DNA of 64,000 nucleotides from Erythrobacter sp. (GCA_009993605.1 JAACTB010000009.1:1-64000); one strand, 5' to 3'; positions 45,163 through 57,308 are shown, numbered from the stretch's first letter. Numbers and translations are program-made. The notes: generated by a model not told the origin, from the sequence alone.

Positions 45163-46211
45163 CCGACGAGGTCCTCATCCACACCCATGGCCGGGTCGGC
45201 CATATCTCCCTGAACCGTCCCAAGGCGCTCCACGCGCTGACGCTCGACATGTGCCACGCGATGAGCGCGGCTTTGTTCACATGGGCGGATGACGACCAGA
45301 TCGAGGCCGTGATCCTCGACCATGCCGAAGGGCGCGGGTTCTGTGCGGGCGGAGACATCAATCTCCTGCGGGAAAGCGCGCTGAACGATGGCGGCGAGAG
45401 TGGGCGTAAGTTCTTCCACGACGAATACCAGCTCAACCACCAGATGATGACCTATGACAAGCCGATCGTGGCTTTCATGGATGGCGTCACCATGGGCGGC
45501 GGGGTCGGCATTGCGCTGCCCTGCAAATACCGGGTTGCGACCGAGAACACGCGCTTCGCCATGCCGGAAACGGGCATTGGCCTGTTCCCCGATGTCGGCG
45601 GCGGCTGGCATCTCTCGCGGCTCGGCGGGCGGCTCGGCCAGTTTCTGGCGCTGACCGGCGCGCGGCTGGATGGGGCGGAGTGCTTGTGGGCGGGTCTCGC
45701 CACGCATTACCTGCCCAGCGAGATGATCGCGGAAGCCAAGGCGCGCATTGTCGACAAGCCGGGGCGGATTGCGGGCGTGCTCAGCGAGATGGTCGGCAGC
45801 CCGCCCAAGGCGCGGATCGAGGACAATGCCGACAAGATCGCGCGCCATTTCGCTTCCGACGAGTACGAAGACATCCTCGCCAGCCTTGAGGCGGCTGACA
45901 CCGACTGGGCGCAGAAGGAGCGCGACACGCTCGGCACCAAGAGTCCGCAGACCTGCAAGGTGGCGCTGCGCCAGTTGAAGGAAAGCGCCGCTCTCACCGA
46001 TTTCGCCGACAATCTGCGGATGGAATACCGCATCGCCAGCCGCGTTCTGGTTCGCCCCGATTTTGCCGAGGGCGTGCGCGCGGTCATCGTCGACAAGACC
46101 AACGATCCGAAATGGAACCCGCCCACGCCCGAGGAGGTGAGCGAGGAGCTGATCGACAGCATCTTCGCCCCGCTTCCCGAAGGCGAGGAGTGGACGCCGC
46201 TGAACCCCTAG
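45159..46211 (+). CDS. 3-hydroxyisobutyryl-CoA hydrolase
   Basis: This crotonase-fold enzyme releases 3-hydroxyisobutyrate in valine breakdown. The oxyanion-hole loop is GRGFCAGGDINLLRE, and the active-site region is RFAMPETGIGLFPDVGGGWHLSRL. The 350-residue length, with the extended C-terminal region (NLRMEYRIASRVLVRPDFAEGVRAVIVDK), separates it from plain enoyl-CoA hydratases. It overlaps the VOC gene by four bases. Confidence 0.92.
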   Translation: MTDEVLIHTHGRVGHISLNRPKALHALTLDMCHAMSAALFTWADDDQIEAVILDHAEGRGFCAGGDINLLRESALNDGGESGRKFFHDEYQLNHQMMTYDKPIVAFMDGVTMGGGVGIALPCKYRVATENTRFAMPETGIGLFPDVGGGWHLSRLGGRLGQFLALTGARLDGAECLWAGLATHYLPSEMIAEAKARIVDKPGRIAGVLSEMVGSPPKARIEDNADKIARHFASDEYEDILASLEAADTDWAQKERDTLGTKSPQTCKVALRQLKESAALTDFADNLRMEYRIASRVLVRPDFAEGVRAVIVDKTNDPKWNPPTPEEVSEELIDSIFAPLPEGEEWTPLNP

Positions 46212-46214
46212 CTC

Positions 46215-46292
46215 CGTCATCCCCGCGCAGGCGGGGATCCAGCGCGACGGAGCGCCGACCTACCCTAGATTTCCGCCTGCGCGGGAATGACG
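46215..46292. repeat. 78-bp palindromic repeat element
   Basis: Two inverted arms, CGTCATCCCCGCGCAGGCGG and the reverse complement of CGTCATTCCCGCGCAGGCGG, enclose about 32 bases. Each arm is itself a small hairpin (CCCCGC/GCGGGG). This is the widespread GTCATYCCCGCGCAGGCGG type of intergenic repeat. It lies between the hydrolase stop and the enoyl-CoA hydratase start, a few bases upstream of that gene's ribosome-binding site. Confidence 0.88.
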
Positions 46293-46304
46293 AGAGGCAG
46301 AAAA

Positions 46305-47102
46305 ATGGCCGATTACGAAACCATCACCGTCGAAACCGATGCGCAGGGGAATAATGGCGTCACGCTGATAACGCTGAATCGCCCCAAGGCGCTGAATGCG
46401 CTGAACTCGCAGGTTCTCAGCGATCTGATCGAGGCCTTCGCCGCCTATCAGGCCGACGAGACGCAGCTGTGCGCCGTCCTGACCGGATCGGGCGAAAAGG
46501 CGTTCGCGGCGGGCGCGGACATCAAGGAGATGAGCGAGAAGGAAGCGGCCGACTTCTACCTCCAGGATTTCTTCGCACCCTGGACCAGCGAGATCGTGAA
46601 GAAGACCCGCAAGCCCTGGATCGCGGCGGTGAACGGCTTCGCCTTGGGCGGCGGATGTGAGCTCGCCATGATGGCCGATTTCATCATCGCCAGCGAAAAT
46701 GCGAAGTTCGGCCAGCCCGAGATCAATCTCGGCGTCGCACCGGGCATGGGCGGATCGCAGCGCCTGACCAAGGCGATCGGCAAGTCCAAGGCGATGGAAA
46801 TGTGCCTGACCGGCCGGATGATGGGCGCCGAGGAGGCCGAGCGCAGCAATCTGGTGGTGCGCGTTGTGCCGCATGATGAATTGCTGGCCGACGCGCTCAA
46901 AACCGCCGCCACCATCGCCAGCAAGCCGCCCATGGCCGCGATCGCCAACAAGGAAATGGTCAACGCCGCCTTCGAGACCTCGCTCGACCAGGGCCTGATC
47001 GTCGAACGCCGCATCTTCCAGATTCTCGCCGCAAGCGAAGACAAGAAGGAAGGCATGGCGGCCTTCGTCGAAAAGCGTGAGGGTGAGTGGAAGGGACGTT
47101 AA
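46305..47102 (+). CDS. enoyl-CoA hydratase
   Basis: This crotonase-fold hydratase probably converts methacrylyl-CoA to 3-hydroxyisobutyryl-CoA. Oxyanion-hole residues are in [12 protein letters not shown] and [11 protein letters not shown]; catalytic Glu residues are in the [11 protein letters not shown] and [19 protein letters not shown] segments. The start MADYETI is preceded by GAGAGGCAG; the six-codon longer track start lies in the repeat element. Length is 265 residues. Palindromic repeats lie on both sides. Confidence 0.93.
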   Translation: MADYETITVETDAQGNNGVTLITLNRPKALNALNSQVLSDLIEAFAAYQADETQLCAVLTGSGEKAFAAGADIKEMSEKEAADFYLQDFFAPWTSEIVKKTRKPWIAAVNGFALGGGCELAMMADFIIASENAKFGQPEINLGVAPGMGGSQRLTKAIGKSKAMEMCLTGRMMGAEEAERSNLVVRVVPHDELLADALKTAATIASKPPMAAIANKEMVNAAFETSLDQGLIVERRIFQILAASEDKKEGMAAFVEKREGEWKGR

Positions 47103-47106
47103 CGTG

Positions 47107-47187
47107 CGTCATCCCAGCGGCAGCTGGAATGTGGTCCGGCGGCGTCCAAAATGAATGAGAGAGATCCCAGCTTTCGCTGGGACGACG
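47107..47187. repeat. 81-bp palindromic repeat element
   Basis: Arms CGTCATCCCAGCGGCAGCTGG and the reverse complement of CGTCGTCCCAGCGAAAGCTGG face each other. Each arm can fold into a CCAGC/GCTGG hairpin. It resembles the 46.2-kb element in layout but has a different core (CCCAGC rather than CCCCGC). It sits between the hydratase stop and mmsB. Confidence 0.85.
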
Positions 47188-47197
47188 GAGAGAAAAC

Positions 47198-48070
47198 ATG
47201 AAAATCGCCTTCATCGGCCTCGGCAATATGGGCGGCGGGATGGCTGCGAACCTCGTGAAGGCGGGGCATTCGGTGAACGCCTTCGACCTGAGCGCAGACG
47301 CGCTCGACGCTGCGAAGGCGAATGGCTGTACGCCCTTCACCGATGCGGGCGAGGCCTGTGCGGATGTCGATGCGGTCGTCACCATGCTGCCCAACGGCGA
47401 AATCGTGAAGTCGGTCTATGAGGGCAGCGTGATCGGCAACGCACCGGCAGGTGCGGTGCTGCTCGACTGTTCGACCATCGATGTCGCCACCGCGAAGGAG
47501 ACAATTGCTGCTGCCGAAAGCGCTGGCTACGCAATGGTCGATGCGCCCGTTTCCGGCGGCATCGCGGCGGCGAATGGCGGCACGCTCACCTTCATGGTCG
47601 GTGGCACCGAAGAAGCGTTTGAGCGGGCGAAACCGGTGCTCGAAGCCATGGGCAAGGCCGTGATCCACGCAGGCGATGCGGGCGCAGGGCAGACGGCGAA
47701 GATCTGCAACAACATGCTGCTCGCCATCACCATGATCGGAACGTCCGAAGCGATGAAGATGGCCGAGAAGCTGGGCCTCGATCCGCAGAAATTCTACGAG
47801 ATCTCGTCGCAGTCCTCGGGCTATAACTGGTCGCTCAACGCCTATACCCCGCTTCCCGGCGTGGGCGTCGAAAGCCCGGCGGACAAGGACTATCAGGGCG
47901 GCTTCGCGACCGCGCTGATGCTGAAGGATCTGCGCCTCGCGATGGAAGCCGCCGAAAATTCCGATGCCCCCGTGCCGCTGGGCGCGCGTGCCGCCTCGCT
48001 CTACGAGGATTTCGCAGGCGCGGGAAATGGCGGGCTCGATTTCTCGGCGATTATCAAGACCTATCGATAG
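47198..48070 (+). CDS. mmsB: 3-hydroxyisobutyrate dehydrogenase
   Basis: This NAD enzyme oxidises 3-hydroxyisobutyrate to methylmalonate semialdehyde, the substrate of MmsA. The N-terminal motif is IGLGNMGGGMAANLVKAGH, the substrate-binding segment is DAPVSGGIAAANGGTLTFMVGG, and the catalytic Lys lies in GAGQTAKICNNMLLA. Length is 290 residues. Its 3' end overlaps the convergent Nmad3-like gene by 17 bases. Confidence 0.95.
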   Translation: MKIAFIGLGNMGGGMAANLVKAGHSVNAFDLSADALDAAKANGCTPFTDAGEACADVDAVVTMLPNGEIVKSVYEGSVIGNAPAGAVLLDCSTIDVATAKETIAAAESAGYAMVDAPVSGGIAAANGGTLTFMVGGTEEAFERAKPVLEAMGKAVIHAGDAGAGQTAKICNNMLLAITMIGTSEAMKMAEKLGLDPQKFYEISSQSSGYNWSLNAYTPLPGVGVESPADKDYQGGFATALMLKDLRLAMEAAENSDAPVPLGARAASLYEDFAGAGNGGLDFSAIIKTYR

Positions 48071-48788
48071 TCTCGACGATCCGGGCGAGCCAATCGCGCG
48101 GGGCGCGACGTCTGCCGATATCGGCGACGAATTCCTGCCCGCGCGCGACGCTTCTGAGCCGCTTGCCGGGCAGCCAGCGGTCCGCGCGATCGTGATAGCT
48201 CAATCCGCCCGGCTTGAGCCAGCCGGGCCGGTCCCATAGCGTCAGCGGACCTTCGGGGACCGTCAGGCGCAGCACATCGCAAGCGGTCCGCGCCACGCGC
48301 CCCGGCCCGCGATAGATCGTGTCGTTCTTCCCATGCATGGCGAGCGCGTGCGGATGGCCGAGCGCAATGAGATCGTCAGGTACGCCATCCGCCAGCGATA
48401 CGATTTCTTCGACCTTCAGATATCCGAAGATGCGATGATGCGATGCTTCGCCGTCCTTGCGGAACAGGCCGAAGAACACGAAGACGTCACCCAGCCCCAC
48501 CCCCTGATTGGCAAGATGGGTCTGCGCCGCGCCGACTTGGCCGAACAGGCAGGTGCCGTCGTCGAGAAACATCGGATCGTGATGGCACAAATCGTCCGGC
48601 CCGACCCTGCCCCGGCTCGCGCGCGAGGCATGGTCGCCCAATCCGAGATCGCGATAGCTGGTGCGCGAGGCTGCGCCCGCCGGGATCGGCAGGCTGAGCG
48701 GAATACCGCCGTTCGGGCCATCCACGATCGGCGAAGGCCCGCCGCCCGATCCGCTGTCGAACCCCTTGCGGCTGAAGACGATCCTCAT
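48054..48788 (-). CDS. Nmad3-like nucleotide-modification-associated protein
   Basis: The 244-residue protein begins MRIVFSRKGFDSGSGGGPSP, then GGIPLSLPIPAG, and has FGQVGAAQTHLANQGVGLGDVFVFFGLFR at residues 82-110 and IFGYLKVEEIV further on. I recognise this pattern as nucleotide modification associated domain 3, predicted in comparative studies to take part in DNA base modification. No enzyme reaction is known. The ATG is chosen over a 36-residue basic extension; it lies 13 bases after the gcvPB stop, so it is probably the last gene of the glycine-cleavage operon. It overlaps mmsB convergently. Confidence 0.65.
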   Translation of the reverse strand: MRIVFSRKGFDSGSGGGPSPIVDGPNGGIPLSLPIPAGAASRTSYRDLGLGDHASRASRGRVGPDDLCHHDPMFLDDGTCLFGQVGAAQTHLANQGVGLGDVFVFFGLFRKDGEASHHRIFGYLKVEEIVSLADGVPDDLIALGHPHALAMHGKNDTIYRGPGRVARTACDVLRLTVPEGPLTLWDRPGWLKPGGLSYHDRADRWLPGKRLRSVARGQEFVADIGRRRAPRDWLARIVETIDRS

Positions 48789-48801
48789 GCCGCGCGGGAC
48801 G

Positions 48802-50436
48802 TCACCGACCGCCGACCTCGCTTCTGACGGCGCGGCCACTCGGCGCAAGCTCGCCTTCCCAGGCCAAGAGCGGCTTCCTCGCCGCCTGCGTTTCATCCAA
48901 GCGGCGACGCGGCGCGTAATGCGGCGCGCTCTTCATGCTTTCATCGCCCGCGATTGCGCGCTCCGCCACGCTGCGCAACGCCATGATGAACTGGTCGAGC
49001 GCGGCCTTGCTCTCAGTCTCGGTCGGTTCGACCAGCATGGCCCCGTGGACGACGAGCGGGAAATACATCGTCATCGGATGATAGCCCTCGTCGATCAGCG
49101 CCTTGGCCAGATCGAGCGTCGAGAGACCTTCGGCAAAGCCCTTATCGCCGAACAGCGCCTCGTGCATGCACGGCCCGCTATGCGCGAACGGCGCGTGCAG
49201 CAGGTCTTCAAGGCTGCGGAGCACGTAATTGGCGTTGAGCACGGCGTCTTCGGCAACCTGCCGCAGCCCGTCCGCCCCGTGGCTGAGGATGTAGGTCAGC
49301 GCGCGGGTGAACATGCCCATCTGGCCGTGGAAGGCGGTCATCCGCCCGAAGCTCTGCATCTTGCCGCCGAAATGCTCCTCGGAGAAGCTGTCGGCGTCTT
49401 CCTCCTCGACGAGATGCACCACCCCGTCCGCAGTGCGCGCGGTATAGGGCAGCGGCGCGTAGGGGCTGAGCGCTTCGGACAGTACGACCGGACCCGAGCC
49501 CGGCCCCCCGCCGCCATGGGGCGTCGAAAAGGTCTTGTGCAAATTGATATGCATCGCATCGACGCCGAGATCGCCGGGGCGCACCCGACCGACGATGGCG
49601 TTGAAATTCGCCCCGTCGCAATAGACGTAACCGCCCGCCGCATGGACCGCGTCAGAAATCGCCTTCATGTCCCGCTCGAACAGGCCGCAGGTGTTGGGAT
49701 TGGTGATCATGACGCCCGCAACATCTGGGCCGAGCCGCGCTTTCAACGCCTCTAGATCGACGCGGCCTTCGCTGGTCGCCGGGATATCCTCCACCCGATA
49801 GCCGGCGAAGGCGGCTGTCGCGGGATTGGTCCCGTGCGCGCTTTCCGGCACCAGGATGACCTCGCGCGCATCGCCCTTTGCCTCCAGCGCGGCGCGAATG
49901 CAGAGGATGCCGCACAATTCGCCATGCGCGCCCGCCTTGGGGCTCATCGCGACGCCGTGCATGCCGGTCAGCTTGATCAACCAGTGTGCCAGCTCGTTCA
50001 TGACCTCGAGCGCCCCGCGCACCGTATCGACCGGCTGCAAGGGATGCACATCGGCGAAGCCCGGCATCCGCGCGACTTTTTCGTTGAGGCGCGGATTGTG
50101 CTTCATCGTGCAGCTGCCGAGCGGGAAGAGCCCGAGATCGATGGCGTAATTCTGGCGGCTGAGCCGCGTATAATGGCGCACCGTTTCCGGCTCGGTCAGG
50201 CCGGGCAAGCCGATCGGTTCGGAGCGGGCGAGATCGCCGAGGCGGCTGGCCAGACGATCGGCGTCCGCCCCGGCAGCGAAATCGACGCCGGTCGTATCGG
50301 GGCCACCAATTTCGAAGATCAACGGCTCTTCCAGCATCAGCGCGCGATTGCCGGTGACCGTGTCGGGGCCGCTGACGGCGTTATGGCCTTCGACCGGAGT
50401 TCCGGGCTTCCAGCCGGACTTGTTGGGCGCGTTCAT
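48802..50436 (-). CDS. gcvPB: glycine dehydrogenase (decarboxylating) subunit 2
   Basis: This is the PLP-binding half of the split P-protein. The Schiff-base Lys is in [21 protein letters not shown]. Other marks are [25 protein letters not shown] and [11 protein letters not shown]. Length is 544 residues; the last ~40 residues are Arg-rich and weakly conserved. It overlaps gcvPA by four bases and pairs with it to decarboxylate glycine onto the H-protein lipoyl arm. Confidence 0.95.
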   Translation of the reverse strand: MNAPNKSGWKPGTPVEGHNAVSGPDTVTGNRALMLEEPLIFEIGGPDTTGVDFAAGADADRLASRLGDLARSEPIGLPGLTEPETVRHYTRLSRQNYAIDLGLFPLGSCTMKHNPRLNEKVARMPGFADVHPLQPVDTVRGALEVMNELAHWLIKLTGMHGVAMSPKAGAHGELCGILCIRAALEAKGDAREVILVPESAHGTNPATAAFAGYRVEDIPATSEGRVDLEALKARLGPDVAGVMITNPNTCGLFERDMKAISDAVHAAGGYVYCDGANFNAIVGRVRPGDLGVDAMHINLHKTFSTPHGGGGPGSGPVVLSEALSPYAPLPYTARTADGVVHLVEEEDADSFSEEHFGGKMQSFGRMTAFHGQMGMFTRALTYILSHGADGLRQVAEDAVLNANYVLRSLEDLLHAPFAHSGPCMHEALFGDKGFAEGLSTLDLAKALIDEGYHPMTMYFPLVVHGAMLVEPTETESKAALDQFIMALRSVAERAIAGDESMKSAPHYAPRRRLDETQAARKPLLAWEGELAPSGRAVRSEVGGR

Positions 50437-51794
50437 GACAGGGCTCCTTCCAGAGCGGAGGCGAGCGTTTCGATATCCTCCTCGGTGGTGGTCTCGGTCA
50501 CGGCGACCAGCAATCCGTCCGCCAGCGCATCATTGCCGGGGAACAGCCGCCCGAGCGACACGCCCGCGAGGACGCCGTCATCGGCCAGTTTACGGACCAC
50601 TGCGCGGGCATCCTGACCGATGCGCACTGTGAATTCGTTGAAGAAGCTCTCGTTCAGCACGCTCACCCCCGGCACCTTGGCCAGACGATCGGCGGCGATG
50701 CAGGCGAGGCGGTGGTTTTCCGCCGCAAGGGCGCGCAGGCCTTTCTCGCCCAGCAGCGTCATATGCACGCTGAAGGCGAGCGCGCAGAGGCCGGAATTGG
50801 TGCAGATATTGCTCGTCGCCTTCTCGCGACGGATATGCTGTTCGCGGGTCGAAAGCGTGAGGACGAAGCCGCGCTTGCCCTCCGCATCCACCGTTTCGCC
50901 GCACAACCGACCCGGCATCTGGCGGACATGCTTGGGATCGCGCACGGCGAAGAGGCCGAGATACGGCCCGCCGAACTGGAGGCCGACGCCGATCGCCTGC
51001 CCTTCGCCCACGACGATGTCCGCGCCCTGCTCGCCCGGTGATTTCACCGCGCCCAGCGCCACCGGTTCGGTGTTGACGACGATCAGCAGCGCGCCCTTGT
51101 CGTGCGCCGCATCCGCGATCTCCTGGAGGTTTGGCAGGCGGCCGAGAATGTCGGGATATTGCACGACGACGCAGCTGGTCGTGTCGTCGATCCGCGCGAT
51201 CAGGCCCTGATTGTCGGGCGCGGATTGCAGGGCAGGCTCGGCCCCTGCGATCTCGTCCTCGGTGAATTTCGCCATGGTGCGTACAACCTCGGCGTAATGA
51301 GGGTGCAACGCGCCCGAAAGCACCACGCGATCGCGCTTGGTGATCCGCGCCGCCATGGCCACCGCTTCCCAGCAGGCGGTCGAGCCGTCATACATCGATG
51401 CGTTCGCCACCGCGCAGCCATAGAGGCGCGCGACCTGGCTCTGGAATTCGAACAGCATCTGCAGCGTGCCCTGCGCGATTTCCGGCTGGTAGGGCGTGTA
51501 GGCGGTCAGGAATTCGCCGCGCTGGATGATGTGATCGACGCTGGCCGGAACGTGATGGCGATAGGCCCCCGCGCCTAGGAAGAACGGCGCATCGCCGGCG
51601 GCGAGGTTCTTCTTCGACAGCCGCCGCATATGCTTTTCGACCGCCATTTCGCTGGCATGCATCGGCAGGCCTTCGATCGGGCCGCTGAGGCGCGCCTCTT
51701 CGGGAACGTCCACGAACAGATCGTCGATCGACTTGGCGCCGACTTTCTCGAGCATCGCGCCGCGATCGGCATCGGTCAGGGGTAGGTAGCGCAT
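50433..51794 (-). CDS. gcvPA: glycine dehydrogenase (decarboxylating) subunit 1
   Basis: This is the N-terminal half of the split P-protein: [60 protein letters not shown] and [14 protein letters not shown] are characteristic. Length is 453 residues. AGGAG lies five bases upstream of the ATG. A strong GC stem-loop separates it from gcvH. It forms a heterotetramer with GcvPB. Confidence 0.95.
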   Translation of the reverse strand: MRYLPLTDADRGAMLEKVGAKSIDDLFVDVPEEARLSGPIEGLPMHASEMAVEKHMRRLSKKNLAAGDAPFFLGAGAYRHHVPASVDHIIQRGEFLTAYTPYQPEIAQGTLQMLFEFQSQVARLYGCAVANASMYDGSTACWEAVAMAARITKRDRVVLSGALHPHYAEVVRTMAKFTEDEIAGAEPALQSAPDNQGLIARIDDTTSCVVVQYPDILGRLPNLQEIADAAHDKGALLIVVNTEPVALGAVKSPGEQGADIVVGEGQAIGVGLQFGGPYLGLFAVRDPKHVRQMPGRLCGETVDAEGKRGFVLTLSTREQHIRREKATSNICTNSGLCALAFSVHMTLLGEKGLRALAAENHRLACIAADRLAKVPGVSVLNESFFNEFTVRIGQDARAVVRKLADDGVLAGVSLGRLFPGNDALADGLLVAVTETTTEEDIETLASALEGALS

Positions 51795-51808
51795 GGTTAC
51801 TCCTAAGG

Positions 51809-51832
51809 CCCCCTCCCGCAGCTGGGAGGGGG
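51809..51832 (-). other. stable stem-loop between gcvH and gcvPA
   Basis: A perfect 9-bp stem (CCCCCTCCC with GGGAGGGGG) and 6-base loop lie between the gcvH stop and the gcvPA ribosome-binding site. No T-run follows, so it is not a normal terminator. It could protect the upstream mRNA after processing or be a palindromic repeat of the CCCCTCCC/GGGAGGGG kind. Confidence 0.75.
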
Positions 51833-51839
51833 AGCAGAA

Positions 51840-52211
51840 TTACAGCCCGTCGCAGAAGCTCTTATAAGCGGCTTCGTCCATCAGACCGTCTAGCTCGCCC
51901 TTGTCGGCGATGGTCAGTTTGAAGAACCAGCCGTCGGTTTCCGGCGAGGAATTGACCAGAGCCGGATCCTCGTCGAGCGCCTGGTTCGCTTCGGTCACTT
52001 CGCCGGTGATGGGCGCATAGACATCGCTCGCCGCCTTGACGCTTTCGACCACGGCGGCATCCTTGCCCTTCGCGACCTGCGCACCCGTATCGGGCAGTTC
52101 GACGAAGACGATGTCGCCCAGCTGTTCCTGCGCGTAATCGGTGATCCCGACGGTTGCGGTATCTCCGTCGACATCGATCCATTCGTGTTCTTCGGTGAAA
52201 TAACGGGCCAT
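51840..52211 (-). CDS. gcvH: glycine cleavage system H protein
   Basis: This lipoyl carrier shuttles the aminomethyl group between P and T proteins. The lipoylated Lys lies in [19 protein letters not shown] near residue 61. The N-terminus [33 protein letters not shown] and C-terminus YKSFCDGL are typical. Length is 123 residues. It lies three bases after gcvT. Confidence 0.97.
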   Translation of the reverse strand: MARYFTEEHEWIDVDGDTATVGITDYAQEQLGDIVFVELPDTGAQVAKGKDAAVVESVKAASDVYAPITGEVTEANQALDEDPALVNSSPETDGWFFKLTIADKGELDGLMDEAAYKSFCDGL

Positions 52212-52214
52212 CGG

Positions 52215-53405
52215 TCAGTTTCCTCTGTGATAGCGATGGGGGACGAAGGGGAGCTTGGCGACCTTTGCGGGCAGACGCTTGTTACGAACCTCGACGGTGA
52301 GTTCGGTTCCCTCGCCCGCGTGATCGCTCATGACATAACCCATGGCGATCGGATGGCCGAGCGTTGGGGAGAAGCCGCCGCTGGTAACGCGACCGACCTG
52401 ATCCTCGCCGTGATAGACGATCGCGCCTTCGCGCGCGGGCAGGCGACCTTCGAGGACGAGGCCCACGCGCCTGTCGGCGCAGCCATCGGCCAGTTTCACC
52501 GCGCAGGCAGAGTGGCCCATCCACCCGCCGCTCTCGCGCCGCGTCTTCGTCAGCGCGAAGGTGAGGTCGGCGGTGACGGGATCGATTTCGGCAGTGAGGT
52601 CGTGGCCGTAAAGCGGTAGCCCCGCTTCGAGTCGCAGCGAATCGCGCGCGCCTAAACCTGCCGGGCGCACCTCGATCTCGGCGCACAGGCGATTGGCGAG
52701 CGATTCGACGAATTCCGCCGGAACCGAAATCTCGAACCCGTCCTCGCCGGTATAGCCCGCGCGGGTGATCCGCAGCGGCCATTCGCCGAACTGGTAGAGA
52801 GTGGATTGCATGAAGACGAGATCGTCGGGCACGCCGCGCATCACCCGGCCCAACGCCGTCGCCGCCTTGGGGCCCTGGAGTGCGATCAGCGCCTGTTCGT
52901 CCATGTGAGTGAGCGTGACCTCGTCGGACAGATGTTCGCGCAGATGGGCGATATCGTCCCACTTCATCGCGCCGTTGACGACGACGTAATAGGTCGGTTC
53001 GCCCCAATGGCCTTCCGTGCTTGCCTCTTCATCGCCCTCGATCCAGGGCGTGGCGTTGGTGACCATCAGATCGTCGAGAATGCCGCCCTCGTCATTGAGC
53101 AGCAGCGAATAGCGCACCCGGCCCGGCTTCAGCGAAGCGATCGCGCCCGGCAGCAGCTTTTCAAGCTCCGCAGCGGCATTCTCGCCCGTGACCATCAGCT
53201 GGCCCATATGGCTGACATCGAACAGGCCCGCCTGATCGCGCGTCCAGTCATGCTCGGCCACGATGCCGCCGCCCTGATCCTTGTTGTATTGGATCGGCAT
53301 ATCGTAGCCCGCGAAGGGCACCATGCGCGCGCCCTTCTGGCGGTGCCAGGCATCCAGCGGCAGGGTCTCGGTGGTTTCGGGCGTATCGCCGGTGTCGTCG
53401 CTCAT
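52215..53405 (-). CDS. gcvT: glycine cleavage system aminomethyltransferase (T protein)
   Basis: GcvT transfers the one-carbon unit to tetrahydrofolate. Motifs are GARMVPFAGYDMPIQY, GLFDVSHMGQ, the active-site Asp region LNDEGGILDDLMVT, and the folate-binding AGYTGEDGFEIS and GLGARDSLRLEAGLPLYGHDL. The start MSDDTGDTPE gives 396 residues and resembles relatives. An upstream ATG at 53456 has a purine-rich AGAGGGGG motif that also forms the 3' end of the riboswitch, and would add 17 atypical residues. First gene of the operon. Confidence 0.93.
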   Translation of the reverse strand: MSDDTGDTPETTETLPLDAWHRQKGARMVPFAGYDMPIQYNKDQGGGIVAEHDWTRDQAGLFDVSHMGQLMVTGENAAAELEKLLPGAIASLKPGRVRYSLLLNDEGGILDDLMVTNATPWIEGDEEASTEGHWGEPTYYVVVNGAMKWDDIAHLREHLSDEVTLTHMDEQALIALQGPKAATALGRVMRGVPDDLVFMQSTLYQFGEWPLRITRAGYTGEDGFEISVPAEFVESLANRLCAEIEVRPAGLGARDSLRLEAGLPLYGHDLTAEIDPVTADLTFALTKTRRESGGWMGHSACAVKLADGCADRRVGLVLEGRLPAREGAIVYHGEDQVGRVTSGGFSPTLGHPIAMGYVMSDHAGEGTELTVEVRNKRLPAKVAKLPFVPHRYHRGN

Positions 53406-53458
53406 ATCAGGCCCCGCAAGCATGGTGGCGCCGAAAGCGGCGCAATCGAAATCCATGC

Positions 53459-53690
53459 CCCCTCTGTCGGGAAACCTGAGAGCTTAGCCGGCCGTTTCGG
53501 GGTTCCCGTAACGGTTGGCATTCCCCTTCGGTGGCTGCCAACGGTTCGCACCGCGAGCAACGCTTTCCAGAGTGTCGAGGGCCCGCGCGGTCCCTTTGCC
53601 TGAGAGTTTCCGGGGCGGTTGCTCCTTCGGCGCCGTGGGGCCAACCGAAACCGGCTTGCCCCGCGAGCTCTCCCGCGCGCGCCCGCCACA
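53459..53690 (-). promoter_or_regulatory. tandem glycine riboswitch upstream of gcvT
   Basis: Reading the minus strand, two glycine aptamers follow one another. The first has GCGGGAGAG, a GCCGAAGGAGCAA loop and ACTCTCAGGCAAAGGGACC. The second has CACCGAAGGGGAATGCC and GCTCTCAGGTTTCCCGACAG, ending in AGGGGG. These are the conserved signatures of the gcvT element, which normally turns on glycine cleavage genes when glycine is high. It accounts for most of the 333-base gap between gcvT and the TauE gene. Confidence 0.92.
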
Positions 53691-53789
53691 GAATCGCTCC
53701 CATGGCAGACCGCTATCCGGTGGACGTTTCGCGCCCGCCGGTCAATCGGCAAACGGCAGGGATCGGCGCTTTTGCTCAGCTCCAGGGGC

Positions 53790-54703
53790 TTAGGCGTTGA
53801 GCCACAGGAGATAGAGCGCGGACAGGACGATCCATGCCCCGTCCAGCGTCTTTAGCCGCTTCGCCCCCAGCCAAAGAGCTACGGGCCGCGCCAGGAAGCC
53901 GCCCAGCATGGCGGCGGGTGCGGCGAGGAGGACCACCTCCCATTGGATCGTGCCCGCTTCGATATGCCACACGACCCCCGCGATCACGCTGATCGCCGAG
54001 ATGACGCAGGCCGCCCCGGTGCACAGCAGCACGGGATAGTGGCGGATGAAGAGATAGAGCGCGACGAGCTCGCCCACACCGACCGAAAACAGCGCCGTGA
54101 TCGGCCCGCCGACGAGGCCGATCGCGACGAGCACGAACAGATCGGCTTTTGCCAAGTGATCGCGTTCTTGCCGCCGCGCATTCACCGTCCAGGTCGCGAG
54201 AATGAGGGCGCTCCCGAGGAGAATCGAGAAGCCCTTATAGGCGAGCAGGACCGCGTGCTGGTCGAGGCTGGCGAGCCGCTGGGTCAGCAGCATTCCGGGG
54301 AGCGACAGCGCCAGAACGCACAGCACGACGAGCGCGAAATCCCGTGTCCTGACGCGTGCTTCGAGAATGCTCGGTTCCGGCTGGTGCAGCAGCCGGTCGG
54401 TCCAGCGCAGCGCCCCCATGCTCATCCCGAAGCTCTGGATCGCCATCGACACGCCGACCACCTGCAACGGCGAAAGCGCCATCACGTCGAGTTCGCGCAA
54501 GGCGTTGAAGACCGGCACGAACACCACGCCCCCGCCGGTCCCCGACGTGTTCGCGATGATCGCGCCTGTCAGCCCGACCGCGGGCAGGAACCACAGGCTG
54601 CCCAGCAAGGCGGGCGACACCGGGACCAGCAGCCACAGCGCGACGTAAGCGAAGAGCAGCGCCGCGCCGCCGATCAGGACGATGCGGCCCGGCGGCAGCG
54701 TGC

Positions 54704-54728
<25 letters not shown>
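53790..54728 (-). CDS. second TauE/SafE-family permease
   Basis: This membrane transporter has about eight helices and the family glycine motifs in altered form: [19 protein letters not shown] in the first half and [25 protein letters not shown] in the second. The ATG lies inside the metH gene, overlapping its end by 25 bases, and gives 312 residues. A TTG at the metH stop is a weaker alternative. Coupling to metH suggests a role in sulfur-compound export or homeostasis. It is not a close copy of the TauE at 18.5 kb. Confidence 0.8.
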
Positions 54729-57301
<2,573 letters not shown>

Positions 57302-57308
57302 GGAAATA

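Noticed and set aside
53402-53855. Several short ORFs over the gcvT leader on both strands
   Set aside because: The region is explained by the tandem glycine riboswitch; the ORFs show no conserved features.
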